Source of the DNA: Marinobacter fonticola
GTDB lineage: Bacteria > Pseudomonadota > Gammaproteobacteria > Pseudomonadales > Oleiphilaceae
Direction of reading: 5' to 3'
Assembly: GCF_008122265.1 (NCBI RefSeq)
Contig: NZ_CP043042.1
Location: 186,001-250,000, forward strand
Length of the DNA stretch: 64,000 nucleotides
The translations under genes were made by a program, and so were the position numbers. The notes under the pieces were generated by a model. That model was not told where the DNA came from, made no database searches, and worked only from the letters and a program-made list of their open reading frames with translations. Below are positions 25,943-33,744 of the stretch, piece by piece. Position 1 is the stretch's first letter, and the number at the start of each line of letters is the position of its first letter.

Positions 25943-26695
25943 TCAGACCATGCGTTTCAGCAGGGGAAGCGGTAGCCGTTTCATGATGAAACCGAGCGGT
26001 CGCCAGGGCCAGCCCGGGACGAAGGCCTCAGCCTTCTCGGATTCGATAGCGCGGACCAAAGCGCGGCAACCGGTCGCGGTATCCACGATGAACGGCGTAT
26101 TCTTCACTTTTTCGTTAATCTCAGTACGAATGTAGCCCGGATAGAGTGTCGTGACACGGATCGGCGAACGTTTTCGGGCTAATTCCACCCGTAAGCCTTC
26201 TGCCAGGGAGGCGATGCCGGCCTTGGTGGCGGCATAGGTGGTGACGTTACCGGGCATACCACGTATGGCACTGACTGAAGACATGACGATCAGGTGGCCT
26301 TGGTTCTGGCCACGGTAGATTTCCATCGCCGCCTCCATTTGGGCCAGGGCGGCGACGAAGTTGGTCTCGGCGGTTTGGCGGTTGGCTTCAAAGTTGCCTG
26401 TACCCAGGGGCTGGCCTTTGCCGATACCGGCGTTGACGACGATGCGGTCCAAGCGGCCGAAATCCTCGTGGAAGCCCCGAAAGACCTCTAAGACCTGGCC
26501 ATGGTCGTTCACGTCCAGTGCACGTATCTTGATGCTCACGGGCGCGAAACGCTCGGTCAATTCATCCCGGAGCTGCTCCAGGCGTCCGGTGCGCCGGGCG
26601 CACAGTGCGAGGTTGTAACCGCGTTCCGCGAACTCGCGGGCCATGCCTTCACCAAGTCCCGAGCTAGCGCCGGTAATCAGAACGGTTTTTGCCAT
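25943..26695 (-). CDS. Short-chain dehydrogenase/reductase
   Basis: 250 residues. NAD(P)-binding TGASSGLGEG (about 7-16), NAG (residues around 90) and catalytic Ser...Tyr-X3-Lys (MSSVSAIRG ... YAATK). The C-terminal segment WRPLGFIMKRLPLPLLKRMV is amphipathic/hydrophobic and may touch the membrane. Substrate unknown. The start at 26695 follows a tandem-repeat array in the upstream gap. Confidence 0.88.
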   Translation of the reverse strand: MAKTVLITGASSGLGEGMAREFAERGYNLALCARRTGRLEQLRDELTERFAPVSIKIRALDVNDHGQVLEVFRGFHEDFGRLDRIVVNAGIGKGQPLGTGNFEANRQTAETNFVAALAQMEAAMEIYRGQNQGHLIVMSSVSAIRGMPGNVTTYAATKAGIASLAEGLRVELARKRSPIRVTTLYPGYIRTEINEKVKNTPFIVDTATGCRALVRAIESEKAEAFVPGWPWRPLGFIMKRLPLPLLKRMV

Positions 26696-26740
26696 GGCGG
26701 TGCCTATTTGTTGTTATCCCGGCCTTTATGTCGGTCACGC

Positions 26741-26830
26741 CACTATTGAGCACGACATTGAGCACGACTGGTATTTTGCGTGATCGCTATTTAGTGCGAT
26801 CACTACTCTAGCGTGATCACTATTCCGGCG
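26741..26830. repeat. Degenerate 16-17-bp tandem array upstream of the SDR gene
   Basis: Units such as GCGTGATCACTATTCCG, GTGCGATCACTACTCTA and GCGTGATCGCTATTTA follow each other at 16-17 bp; each holds a GATCAC-type core. The left part repeats ATTGAGCACGAC twice. Sequence is unrelated to the array at 24123 apart from GATC. It sits between the L,D-transpeptidase and SDR genes. Confidence 0.75.
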
Positions 26831-26836
26831 TGATCA

Positions 26837-27796
26837 CTACAGGGAGGTGGACGATGCCTCGGTGTCATCGGCGGCCTGGGCCATTTGCCGGACCCGCTCG
26901 CCGACCAGGCGCGGTACGCCATCGGCCTGATCGATGGCCATCTCTACAGCGGCGCGCTGGAACTCGACGCCGGGATGTGCGTCCAGCAGGGAGTCCATAC
27001 GCTCCATTACGCGTCGCCACAGCATGTCTTTCGTGTTGCTGTCGACTTCTTCCTTGGGGCGATGGATTTCCAGCCAAACTTCGTTGCCCCGCATGCCGAC
27101 CTTGACCGGCTGGTTGACGAACTCGACCGGTGTGCCTTTGGGCACCGCGTAGACCAGCTCGGCAATGTCCTCGTTATACATGCGGATGCAGCCATGGCTG
27201 ACTTGCATGCCGATACCGAATTTTTTGTTGGTACCGTGGATCAGGTAACCTTCGGCGCTGAGTTTGAGTGCGTAAGGGCCGAGTGGGTTTTCCGGTCCGG
27301 GTGGAATGACGCGAGGCAGCGCCTCCCCGGACGCCGCGTATTCTGCACGCACGCTGGCCGGTGGATACCACGCCGGTGACTCCAGGCGCATGGTGACCTC
27401 GGTCTGGGTCAAAGGAGACGGGTTCTGCTCGGTGCCGACGCCGACGGGATAGGTTTTAACGCCATCCCGGGTGTAGTAATAAAGGCGGAATTCCGCCAGA
27501 TTGATCACGATGCCGTCCCGGGGGGCGTCGGGCAGAACGTGTTGCTGGGGCAGGCTAATTTGCGTGCCGTCGCCTGGCAGCCAGGGATCGACGCCGGGGT
27601 TGGCATGCACCAGCTCGAGGTAGCCTATGCTGTTGCGGCTGCCGATGTCGGCAAAGGTGTCTTCGTAGCGGGTGGCCATGGTGCCCATAGCGCCCACCAG
27701 GTCGCCATTAATTGGTAGGGCGACTTTTTCCGCAAACGCGGGGGACGCTGTCAGTAACAGCCAGGTCGCAATCAGGCCCGGTCTGAAAAATGCCAT
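26837..27796 (-). CDS. L,D-transpeptidase with LysM-like domain (ErfK/YbiS type)
   Basis: 319 residues. Signal peptide ending AFA (22), LysM-like wall-binding segment (about 38-85, RYEDTFADIGSRNSIGYLEL ... LPGDGTQISLP), then YkuD domain with His188-Gly and SHGCIRMYN (Ser200-His-Gly-Cys203). In E. coli such enzymes attach Lpp to peptidoglycan. It is the second L,D-transpeptidase in the window. Start at 27796 has AAGGAA upstream; a longer frame to 27952 runs into repeat DNA and is rejected. Tail past 270 is polar. Confidence 0.9.
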   Translation of the reverse strand: MAFFRPGLIATWLLLTASPAFAEKVALPINGDLVGAMGTMATRYEDTFADIGSRNSIGYLELVHANPGVDPWLPGDGTQISLPQQHVLPDAPRDGIVINLAEFRLYYYTRDGVKTYPVGVGTEQNPSPLTQTEVTMRLESPAWYPPASVRAEYAASGEALPRVIPPGPENPLGPYALKLSAEGYLIHGTNKKFGIGMQVSHGCIRMYNEDIAELVYAVPKGTPVEFVNQPVKVGMRGNEVWLEIHRPKEEVDSNTKDMLWRRVMERMDSLLDAHPGVEFQRAAVEMAIDQADGVPRLVGERVRQMAQAADDTEASSTSL

Positions 27797-27899
27797 TGCT
27801 GAATTCCTTGGGGAATGTTCCCTGCCAATTCGGGTGAATCTGTCTGCCCGCAGTATTGTACGGTCAACCGGCGGCTGACTTCGAAATCCACGCTGGCAG

Positions 27900-27955
27900 A
27901 GTAACTTTTGCACAAAGAGTAATCTTCTGCACAAAGAGCAATCTTTATGCACAAT
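27900..27955. repeat. 19-bp tandem repeat upstream of the LysM L,D-transpeptidase
   Basis: TTTTGCACAAAGAGTAATC and TTCTGCACAAAGAGCAATC are adjacent 19-bp copies, followed by a partial third (TTTATGCACAATAAG). It lies about 100 bp upstream of the start of the minus-strand gene, in its promoter or leader. Confidence 0.75.
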
Positions 27956-28007
27956 AAGTGGACTGGCCCAACGTTAACCGCTCCGTTGTCGGGCGTCCAG
28001 TCGCTAG

Positions 28008-28150
28008 GGAGCCTCTGAAAAAGTTCAGGCTGTGGATGAAGCGCAAGGCGCACGGAGCGCAAGATGCGAGACATACCTTGCTGGTAGGCGAGTGTCTGAG
28101 CACCGCGCAACGCAGTGATTCGCCGCAGAATGGACTTTTTCAGAGGCTCC
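28008..28150. mobile_element. MITE-like element with YTAR target duplication (143 bp)
   Basis: Perfect 17-bp terminal inverted repeats (GGAGCCTCTGAAAAAGT) are flanked by CTAG on both sides (28004-28007 and 28151-28154), an intact 4-bp target duplication. Interior 109 bp has no open frame for a transposase. The ends start like those of the 40499-40778 element. A 4-bp YTAR target site is characteristic of part of the IS5 family; I infer an IS5-like helper elsewhere in the genome. Confidence 0.85.
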
Positions 28151-28292
28151 CTAGAACGATGTCTTGATTATCCCATACTGTAAGCGGTCTTGCGTGGGTT
28201 GCAGTAGGGTCTTGCCGTAATTCCAGTGATGTTTTGTTCGCTTGTGTAAGCCTGCGGACATTCACAGGCCCGCCGGGAAGGGTTCGGCGCCT

Positions 28293-28874
28293 TCAAGGCG
28301 ATAGGCTGATGCCATTGTAAGCTCCCCATATCGTCAGCACGCCGAGCACGATAAACAACGCGCAGGCCAGCAAGCGCGCTGCAGCCAGGGGGAGCCGGTC
28401 CATAAGCCAGCGGCCGGCCCAGATGATCGGGATGTTGGCCAGCAGCATCCCGGCAGTCGTGCCGAGAATCACCCATACCGTTTCTTCATAGCGGGCTGCC
28501 AGTACAACGGTGGCGATCTGGGTTTTGTCGCCGATCTCGGCAATAAAAAACATCAGAGTGGTGGCGGTAAAGGCGCCAAAACGCAGCAGACCCGAGCTTT
28601 CGCTGTCGTCCTTATCGGGAATCAGCAGCCATAAGGCAATGCCGATAAAGCTGGCCGCGACGATCCAGGGGAGCCAGCTAGCAGGAATGACTTTGGCCAG
28701 CCAGACCCCAAGTAAGGCCGAAAGCGCGTGATTAAGTAGCGTAGCGACAAGGATGCCCAGGACAATAGGCGTGCGCTTAGCGAAACGGCAAACCAGGAAA
28801 AGTGACAACAACTGGGTCTTGTCGCCGATTTCGGCAATAGTGACGGCAAGCGTTGAAGCCAGGAAGGCATCCAT
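28293..28874 (-). CDS. TMEM165/GDT1 family Mn2+ exporter (UPF0016)
   Basis: 193 residues, six membrane helices in two repeats, each with the ion motif EIGDKTQ (15-21 and about 113-119). Family members move Mn2+ or Ca2+ out in exchange for protons; bacterial members (MneA-like) export Mn2+. Start at 28874 has TGGAG upstream; a longer frame runs into leader RNA. The gene lies behind a yybP-ykoY riboswitch, which strongly supports the Mn2+ role. Confidence 0.92.
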   Translation of the reverse strand: MDAFLASTLAVTIAEIGDKTQLLSLFLVCRFAKRTPIVLGILVATLLNHALSALLGVWLAKVIPASWLPWIVAASFIGIALWLLIPDKDDSESSGLLRFGAFTATTLMFFIAEIGDKTQIATVVLAARYEETVWVILGTTAGMLLANIPIIWAGRWLMDRLPLAAARLLACALFIVLGVLTIWGAYNGISLSP

Positions 28875-28911
28875 GAACACTCCAATAATGGGGCGGATTT
28901 CTGAAGACGCA

Positions 28912-28954
28912 GGGATAACTCGACCGTCCACCCCATGGCAGGCCGTGTTATCCC
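28912..28954 (-). promoter_or_regulatory. Expression-platform hairpin after the Mn2+ riboswitch
   Basis: GGGATAAC (28954-28947) pairs with GTTATCCC (28919-28912). Its first bases also form the 3' side of riboswitch helix P1, so the two folds exclude each other. It ends about 37 nt before the start codon, suggesting control of read-through or ribosome access. Confidence 0.55.
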
Positions 28955-29060
28955 AGGTCTCGTCAATCCCTTTGGTGGGACGCGACAGCCATGAGGATGT
29001 GCCTCAAGCTTGTTGACTATCGCCCGCGCGGCAGGACCGGCGCGAAGACTACTCCCCTGG
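28953..29060 (-). promoter_or_regulatory. yybP-ykoY (Mn2+) riboswitch
   Basis: 108 nt on the minus strand. It has the class hallmarks in order: GGGGAGTAG (29057-29049), GTCAACA in the middle, and GAGACC (28961-28956), closed by P1 pairing CCAGG (29060-29056) with CCTGG (28957-28953). This class binds Mn2+ and turns on exporters such as MntP, Alx and UPF0016 proteins; the gene 79 bp downstream encodes the last of these. Confidence 0.88.
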
Positions 29061-29132
29061 AGATGCGGGAAAGTCTAACCAAGCTCGGGCCTAGGGGCAA
29101 CTGTTAGGTGCAGTTGCGACACGATTTATAAC

Positions 29133-29151
29133 CTTAATGATACGGATTTGC
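29133..29151. promoter_or_regulatory. Possible Fur box before the siderophore-uptake operon
   Basis: CTTAATGATACGGATTTGC agrees with the 19-bp Fur consensus at 12 positions, mainly the left half. It lies 36 bp before the first gene of an iron-siderophore uptake operon, where Fur control is expected. It is weak by sequence alone. Confidence 0.4.
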
Positions 29152-29186
29152 ATTTGCTCGAAGTCGGCGTGCTGAGTAAACTTGCC

Positions 29187-30026
29187 ATGGCAGTTGTCAC
29201 TACTCGAAAGCCGGTACGCGTTCTATCGGCCACCGCCCATCCCACGGACCTTGCACGCTCCATGGCCCACGCCCAGTCTACAGCGCTAGAGAGATTTTTT
29301 GCCCTCTCCACCCGGGTGCATCCGGCACTGGCGGGCGAGTGCTCGAACAGCGACGATCAGTGTATTCGCGCCGGACGGGACAACAGCGCGGTCATCCAGT
29401 CACTGTACGATGAGCTTCGCCTCGCCAATCCGGAGGCTGGAATGCCTTATTGGTCCGTTCGATGCTGGACCCTGCTCATCTGGCAACCGGCGGTGCTGGT
29501 GCTGGTCGGTGTCCATGGCGCGGGAATCCTGCCGCCACTGGATGAGCTGCGTCAGAAAGCGGGAAAGCAGATGGTGGCGGGTTTTCGCTTCCCGGCAGAT
29601 TCGGAGTGGGAAACGGGCAGCCAGGCGGCGTTGATTCAGCGCGGTGGCGCGGCGTTGCGATGGTTTTGTGACTCGTTGCTGGCCGAGTTGCGCGAAATCA
29701 CCCGGATCAAGCCGCTGAGTGCGTTGCGCCTGGTTGCGGACAGCCTGATGGCTGGCGTTAGTCGGCTGAGCGAACTGTGCCCTGACCTGTCTCAGGCGGA
29801 CCAGTTGGCGCTGGCCGATGCCTGGCTCGCCGCCACCGGCCTGGAGAACCAGAGTGCGTTGATGGCCTTGCCCTTGCCGGATGGCCGCACCCCGCTGGTG
29901 CTGGACCGCAAAGCCTGCTGTATGCATTATCGGCGGCACGATGGCGATCTGTGTGCGACCTGTCCCAAACTAAAGCCCAGCGTACGTATCGAACGCCTTA
30001 AACAAGAGCTGACTGACTATGCTTGA
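29187..30026 (+). CDS. FhuF-like siderophore ferric iron reductase
   Basis: About 279 residues. The C-terminus has the [2Fe-2S] pattern of this family, KACCMHYRRHDGDLCATCP (adjacent Cys pair, then CX2C). Such cytoplasmic proteins reduce Fe3+ in imported ferrisiderophores to free the iron. Start uncertain: ATG 29187 is preferred because the TTG at 29148 would lie inside the putative Fur box and neither has a strong RBS. It overlaps the ATPase gene by 8 bp, so it belongs to the operon. Confidence 0.82.
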   Translation: MAVVTTRKPVRVLSATAHPTDLARSMAHAQSTALERFFALSTRVHPALAGECSNSDDQCIRAGRDNSAVIQSLYDELRLANPEAGMPYWSVRCWTLLIWQPAVLVLVGVHGAGILPPLDELRQKAGKQMVAGFRFPADSEWETGSQAALIQRGGAALRWFCDSLLAELREITRIKPLSALRLVADSLMAGVSRLSELCPDLSQADQLALADAWLAATGLENQSALMALPLPDGRTPLVLDRKACCMHYRRHDGDLCATCPKLKPSVRIERLKQELTDYA

Positions 30027-30786
30027 GCTGAGCGCCATCCGGATGAATCGCGACGGCCGCGACATCCTGAAGCTGAAGCAGCTCTCCATTGCCGCACATG
30101 AGTTCACGGTCATCCTGGGGCATAACGGCTCGGGTAAATCCACGCTGATGAACCTGCTAGCGCGTCAGTCGGTTCCTGACGAGGGCGAAGTGCGCCTCAA
30201 TGGCCAGCCGATCCGGAGTTTCTCGCAGCGCGCTTTGGCGCGGGAAATTGCTTTTCTGCCCCAGCGTTTGCCGGAGGTTGCCGGTCTCAATGTACGTGAA
30301 CTGGTCGCGTTGGGCCGCTACCCCTGGCGTGGGCTGTTCGGCCGCTGGCGGTCGGAGGATGCCGAAGCTATTGACGATGCCATGGTGCGTACCGATATCA
30401 CCGCTTACGCCGATCAGTTGACCGACCAACTTTCCGGTGGCGAGCGTCAGCGGGCCTGGATCGCCATGTTGCTGGCCCAGCAATCGCCACTGTTGTTGCT
30501 CGACGAGCCCACATCGGCACTGGATCTGTCCCACCAGTATGAATCCATGCGGCTATTGCGCGAGCTGAACCAGGGGTCCGGCCGTGGCGTGGTGGTTATT
30601 CTGCACGACGTCAATCTGGCCGCCCGCTACGCCGATCGTATTATTGCGCTCAAGGGCGGGGCGCTGGTGTTCGACGGCACGCCGGACGAGTTGCTCTCCC
30701 ACGATCGTCTCAGTCATCTCTACGGTATTGATATTCAACTCTTGCCCCAGCCCGGCCATGAACGCCCGGTCGCTGTGGTCGCCTGA
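30019..30786 (+). CDS. Iron-siderophore ABC transporter, ATP-binding protein
   Basis: 255 residues, FhuC/FecE family. Walker A GHNGSGKST (34-42), signature LSGGERQR (138-145), Walker B LLLLDEP (158-164), switch His in VILHDVNLAARYAD. It drives import of ferrisiderophore from periplasm to cytoplasm with the fused permease two genes downstream. Start overlaps the reductase gene end. Confidence 0.93.
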   Translation: MLELSAIRMNRDGRDILKLKQLSIAAHEFTVILGHNGSGKSTLMNLLARQSVPDEGEVRLNGQPIRSFSQRALAREIAFLPQRLPEVAGLNVRELVALGRYPWRGLFGRWRSEDAEAIDDAMVRTDITAYADQLTDQLSGGERQRAWIAMLLAQQSPLLLLDEPTSALDLSHQYESMRLLRELNQGSGRGVVVILHDVNLAARYADRIIALKGGALVFDGTPDELLSHDRLSHLYGIDIQLLPQPGHERPVAVVA

Positions 30787-30802
30787 TTTTCGGAGTTCGT
30801 TG

Positions 30803-31720
30803 ATGGTAGTTCGTACCCTTTTACGTGTGTCGGCCCTGTGTGTTGGCTTTTTAGCTGCCTTCCAGGCTCTCGCGGTGACGGTCACCGATGGCCGTGGCGA
30901 GCACACTTTCGATACCGTGCCCAAACGTGTGGTCTCCATCAGTTGGGCGATGACCGAGGATGTGCTGGAACTGGGCGTCGAACCGGTGGGTGTGGCGGAT
31001 ATCGAGGGCTATAACACCTGGGTGGTGCGCCCGGCCGTGCCTGAAGGCGTCGCCGACGTAGGCAAACGCACCGAGCCGAGTATCGAGAAGCTGGCCGAAC
31101 TGGAGCCGGACGTGATTATTCTCTCCAACGGCCAGGAAGGGCTGGTGGAAAAGCTGGAACGGATCGCCCCGGTGCTGTTCTTCGATGCCTTCAGTGAAGA
31201 ACACGATAATGCCGAGGCGGCCCGGCAGATCTATCTGGAGCTGGCCAAGCTGTTCGACAAACAGGCACTTGCGAAGAAAAAACTGGCGGCGATGGAGGAC
31301 CAGTTCGCGGACCTCAAGGCCCGGCTGCACGCGCACTTTGGCGAAACGCTCCCGAACGTTACCGGCATCCGCTTCTTTAACGAAGCGGTTGCTTTGGTGT
31401 TTGGGGCCAACTCCACAGTCCAGGCTGCACTGCAGAACATAGGGATTGAGCCCGCCATGCCGGTGCCGGAGAGCCAGTGGGGCTTCGCTCAGCGCAAAAT
31501 TACCGAGCTGAGCCAGATCCAAGAGGGCATCCTGCTTTACTTCAAACCGGCGCCGGGCGTCGAAAAGCTGTTCGCCTCACCGCTTTGGCAGGCGATGCCG
31601 GTTGCCCGCGCCAGCCGGGTCGCGGCGGTTGAGTCCACCTGGTCCTATGGCGGCGCCCTATCGGTGGGCTATCTTGCCCAGGCGATGGCGGAAGCGCTGT
31701 TGACCATCCCGTCGCAATGA
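30803..31720 (+). CDS. Iron-siderophore ABC transporter, substrate-binding protein
   Basis: 305 residues, FhuD/FecB-type (cluster C) periplasmic protein with signal peptide ending ALA near 24. Marks: PKRVVSISWAMTEDVLELGVEPVGVAD at the N-lobe, PSIEKLAELEPDVIILS, a long central helix, and the C-lobe. Start at 30803 has GGAG upstream; a frame from 30584 only overlaps the ATPase. Its stop overlaps the permease start (ATGA). Confidence 0.92.
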   Translation: MVVRTLLRVSALCVGFLAAFQALAVTVTDGRGEHTFDTVPKRVVSISWAMTEDVLELGVEPVGVADIEGYNTWVVRPAVPEGVADVGKRTEPSIEKLAELEPDVIILSNGQEGLVEKLERIAPVLFFDAFSEEHDNAEAARQIYLELAKLFDKQALAKKKLAAMEDQFADLKARLHAHFGETLPNVTGIRFFNEAVALVFGANSTVQAALQNIGIEPAMPVPESQWGFAQRKITELSQIQEGILLYFKPAPGVEKLFASPLWQAMPVARASRVAAVESTWSYGGALSVGYLAQAMAEALLTIPSQ

Positions 31721-33744
31721 CCGCCACGGCAGCGCTCGATCGCGCCGGCAGCGCGGGGCTGCAGGCACGCGTGTCCCGCTACATTCTGGTCAGCCTGGCG
31801 CTGCTGGCCGCGCTGGTTATCCATCTTTCCCTCAACAGTACCCTGACGCTGGCTGATCAATGGTCGCTGATCTTGGGGCGGGCGCCGGAGACGTTCGAGG
31901 ATTTCCAGTTTATCTATGCGGCTTTGCCCCGGGTGGTGCTGGCCATGCTTGTCGGGGCGGTCATGGCGCTGGTAGGCAGTCTGCTGCAGCAGGTTACCCA
32001 AAACCCATTGCTATCGCCGATGACGCTCGGCGCCTCTTCCGGTGCCTGGCTGGCGCTGGTCTGTGTGAGCATCTGGGCGCCTGAGCTCAAGGGCAGCTGG
32101 GGCGCCTGGTTTGCCATGGGCGGCGCGCTGGTTTCGGTCGTCATTGTGCTATTGATCGCCGGGCGTAGCGGTTTGGGCGGCCTGCCGGTGATTCTGGCGG
32201 GAATGGCGACCCATATCCTGATGGGGGCTATCGCAACCACCCTGGTGTTGCTGAATCAGTACGCCACCGAAACGCTATTCATCTGGGGTGCCGGCGACCT
32301 GACCCAAACCGATTGGACCTGGGTGACTTGGTTGCTGCCCAAGCTGAGCATCGCGCTGCTGGTCCTGCTGGTTGCTCCGCGACCGTTGACGTTGCTGCGC
32401 CTTGGGGATGCCGGGGCGGGCGCCCGGGGTTTGAGTACCGGGCCCATCATTGCCGTGCTGTTGCTGTTATCCCTATGGTTGGTGGCCTCGGCGATTACCG
32501 CTGTCGGCGTCATCAGCTTCATCGGGCTGATTACCCCTAATATTGCGCGGGCGCTGGGCGCTCGGACGGCACGGGATGAACTGCACTTCAGTCTCTTGCT
32601 GGGCGCCGTGCTATTGCTGCTGACCGATAGCGTGGCGGTGCAAGCCAGTAGCTGGTTCCCCGACCTCGTGCCCAGTGGTACGGCGGCGGCGCTGGTGGGC
32701 GCGCCGGCCCTGATCTGGTTCGCTCGCCGCAAGCTCTCCGCGCGGGATCAGACCGCCCTACAGTTGCCGGAAGGTGCTGCGCGCGTCGGGCGCCGGGTAT
32801 GGCTGCTGGCGCCGGCGACGCTGGTTGTTCTGGTGCTTCTGACCCTTTGCTTCAAGCCCGATGCGTTTGCCTGGACGCAGCCCTGGGCCGCCTTGCGGTG
32901 GCCGTCGGAACTGGTGTTGTCCCTACGCTGGCCCCGCGTGCTGACCGCCGCCTGTGCCGGAGTCGGCATGGCGGTGGCCGGGCTGATATTGCAGCGTCTG
33001 ATTCGTAATCCGCTGGCCAGCCCGGATATTCTCGGTATGTCCGCCGGCGCCACTCTTGCGCTGGTGCTATACACCGTCTTTGTCGGCGGCTCGATTCACG
33101 AGGCGGGCCCCGTCCTGGCCTTTGCCGGCAGCGGAGGCGTACTGGCGCTGCTGCTCCTGCTCGGCCGCCGGACTCACTACGCGCCTGGCATTATGATCTT
33201 GGTTGGTATCTCGCTCGGGGCCCTGATTGAGGCTATCGTCCATTTTGTCCTGGCCAAGGGTAGCGATCAGGCTTTTGCCATTCTGGGGTGGTTGTCCGGC
33301 TCCACCTATCGGGTATCGGATACCAAGGCGCTGCTTTTCGCCGGCGGAACGGTCGCGCTGTTCTTGCTGGCGCTCACGACCTCGCGCTGGCTGACCTTGA
33401 TATCGGCGGGCGATCACGTCGCCCTGGCGCGTGGCTTGAATACCGGCCGCGCACGCTTGGTGCTGCTGATCCTTGCGTGTGCGCTGTGCGCGCTGGTTAC
33501 CGCGATTATGGGGCCGATTGCCTTCGTTGGTCTGCTGGCGCCGCATGTGGCGACGCTGATGGGCGCGCGCAAAGTGTGGCCGCAGCTCTGGCTGGCGCCT
33601 CTGGCGGGCATGGTGCTGATGATTTTTTCCGACTGGCTGGGATGGGCTTTGCTGTACCCCAAACAAATGCCCGCTGGCACCATTGCCGCCATCCTTGGCG
33701 GCAGCTACTTCATTTTTCTGCTGACGCGGCGGCGGCTGGGATAG
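31717..33744 (+). CDS. FhuB-type fused iron-siderophore permease
   Basis: 675 residues formed by two tandem FecCD permease units (about 1-340 and 350-675), each with the GSLLQQVTQNPLLSP or GLILQRLIRNPLASPDI loop and a GLxxPH/N motif (GLITPNIAR, GLLAPHVA). One chain replaces the usual dimer, as in FhuB. Joined with the preceding ATPase and binding protein it is a complete hydroxamate-type ferrisiderophore importer; no TonB receptor gene lies in the window. Its 3' end overlaps the convergent MFS gene by 35 bp. Confidence 0.93.
   Translation: MTATAALDRAGSAGLQARVSRYILVSLALLAALVIHLSLNSTLTLADQWSLILGRAPETFEDFQFIYAALPRVVLAMLVGAVMALVGSLLQQVTQNPLLSPMTLGASSGAWLALVCVSIWAPELKGSWGAWFAMGGALVSVVIVLLIAGRSGLGGLPVILAGMATHILMGAIATTLVLLNQYATETLFIWGAGDLTQTDWTWVTWLLPKLSIALLVLLVAPRPLTLLRLGDAGAGARGLSTGPIIAVLLLLSLWLVASAITAVGVISFIGLITPNIARALGARTARDELHFSLLLGAVLLLLTDSVAVQASSWFPDLVPSGTAAALVGAPALIWFARRKLSARDQTALQLPEGAARVGRRVWLLAPATLVVLVLLTLCFKPDAFAWTQPWAALRWPSELVLSLRWPRVLTAACAGVGMAVAGLILQRLIRNPLASPDILGMSAGATLALVLYTVFVGGSIHEAGPVLAFAGSGGVLALLLLLGRRTHYAPGIMILVGISLGALIEAIVHFVLAKGSDQAFAILGWLSGSTYRVSDTKALLFAGGTVALFLLALTTSRWLTLISAGDHVALARGLNTGRARLVLLILACALCALVTAIMGPIAFVGLLAPHVATLMGARKVWPQLWLAPLAGMVLMIFSDWLGWALLYPKQMPAGTIAAILGGSYFIFLLTRRRLG

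Noticed and set aside
27797..27952. 52-residue N-terminal extension of the LysM L,D-transpeptidase
   Set aside because: Encoded by the 19-bp repeats; the signal peptide and RBS fit the start at 27796.
29148..29186. TTG start for the FhuF-like gene
   Set aside because: Lies in the putative Fur box and lacks an RBS; ATG 29187 preferred though not certain.
29187..33744. Heme or vitamin B12 uptake
   Set aside because: The fused permease and FhuF-like reductase point to ferrisiderophore transport; no heme or cobalamin enzymes nearby.
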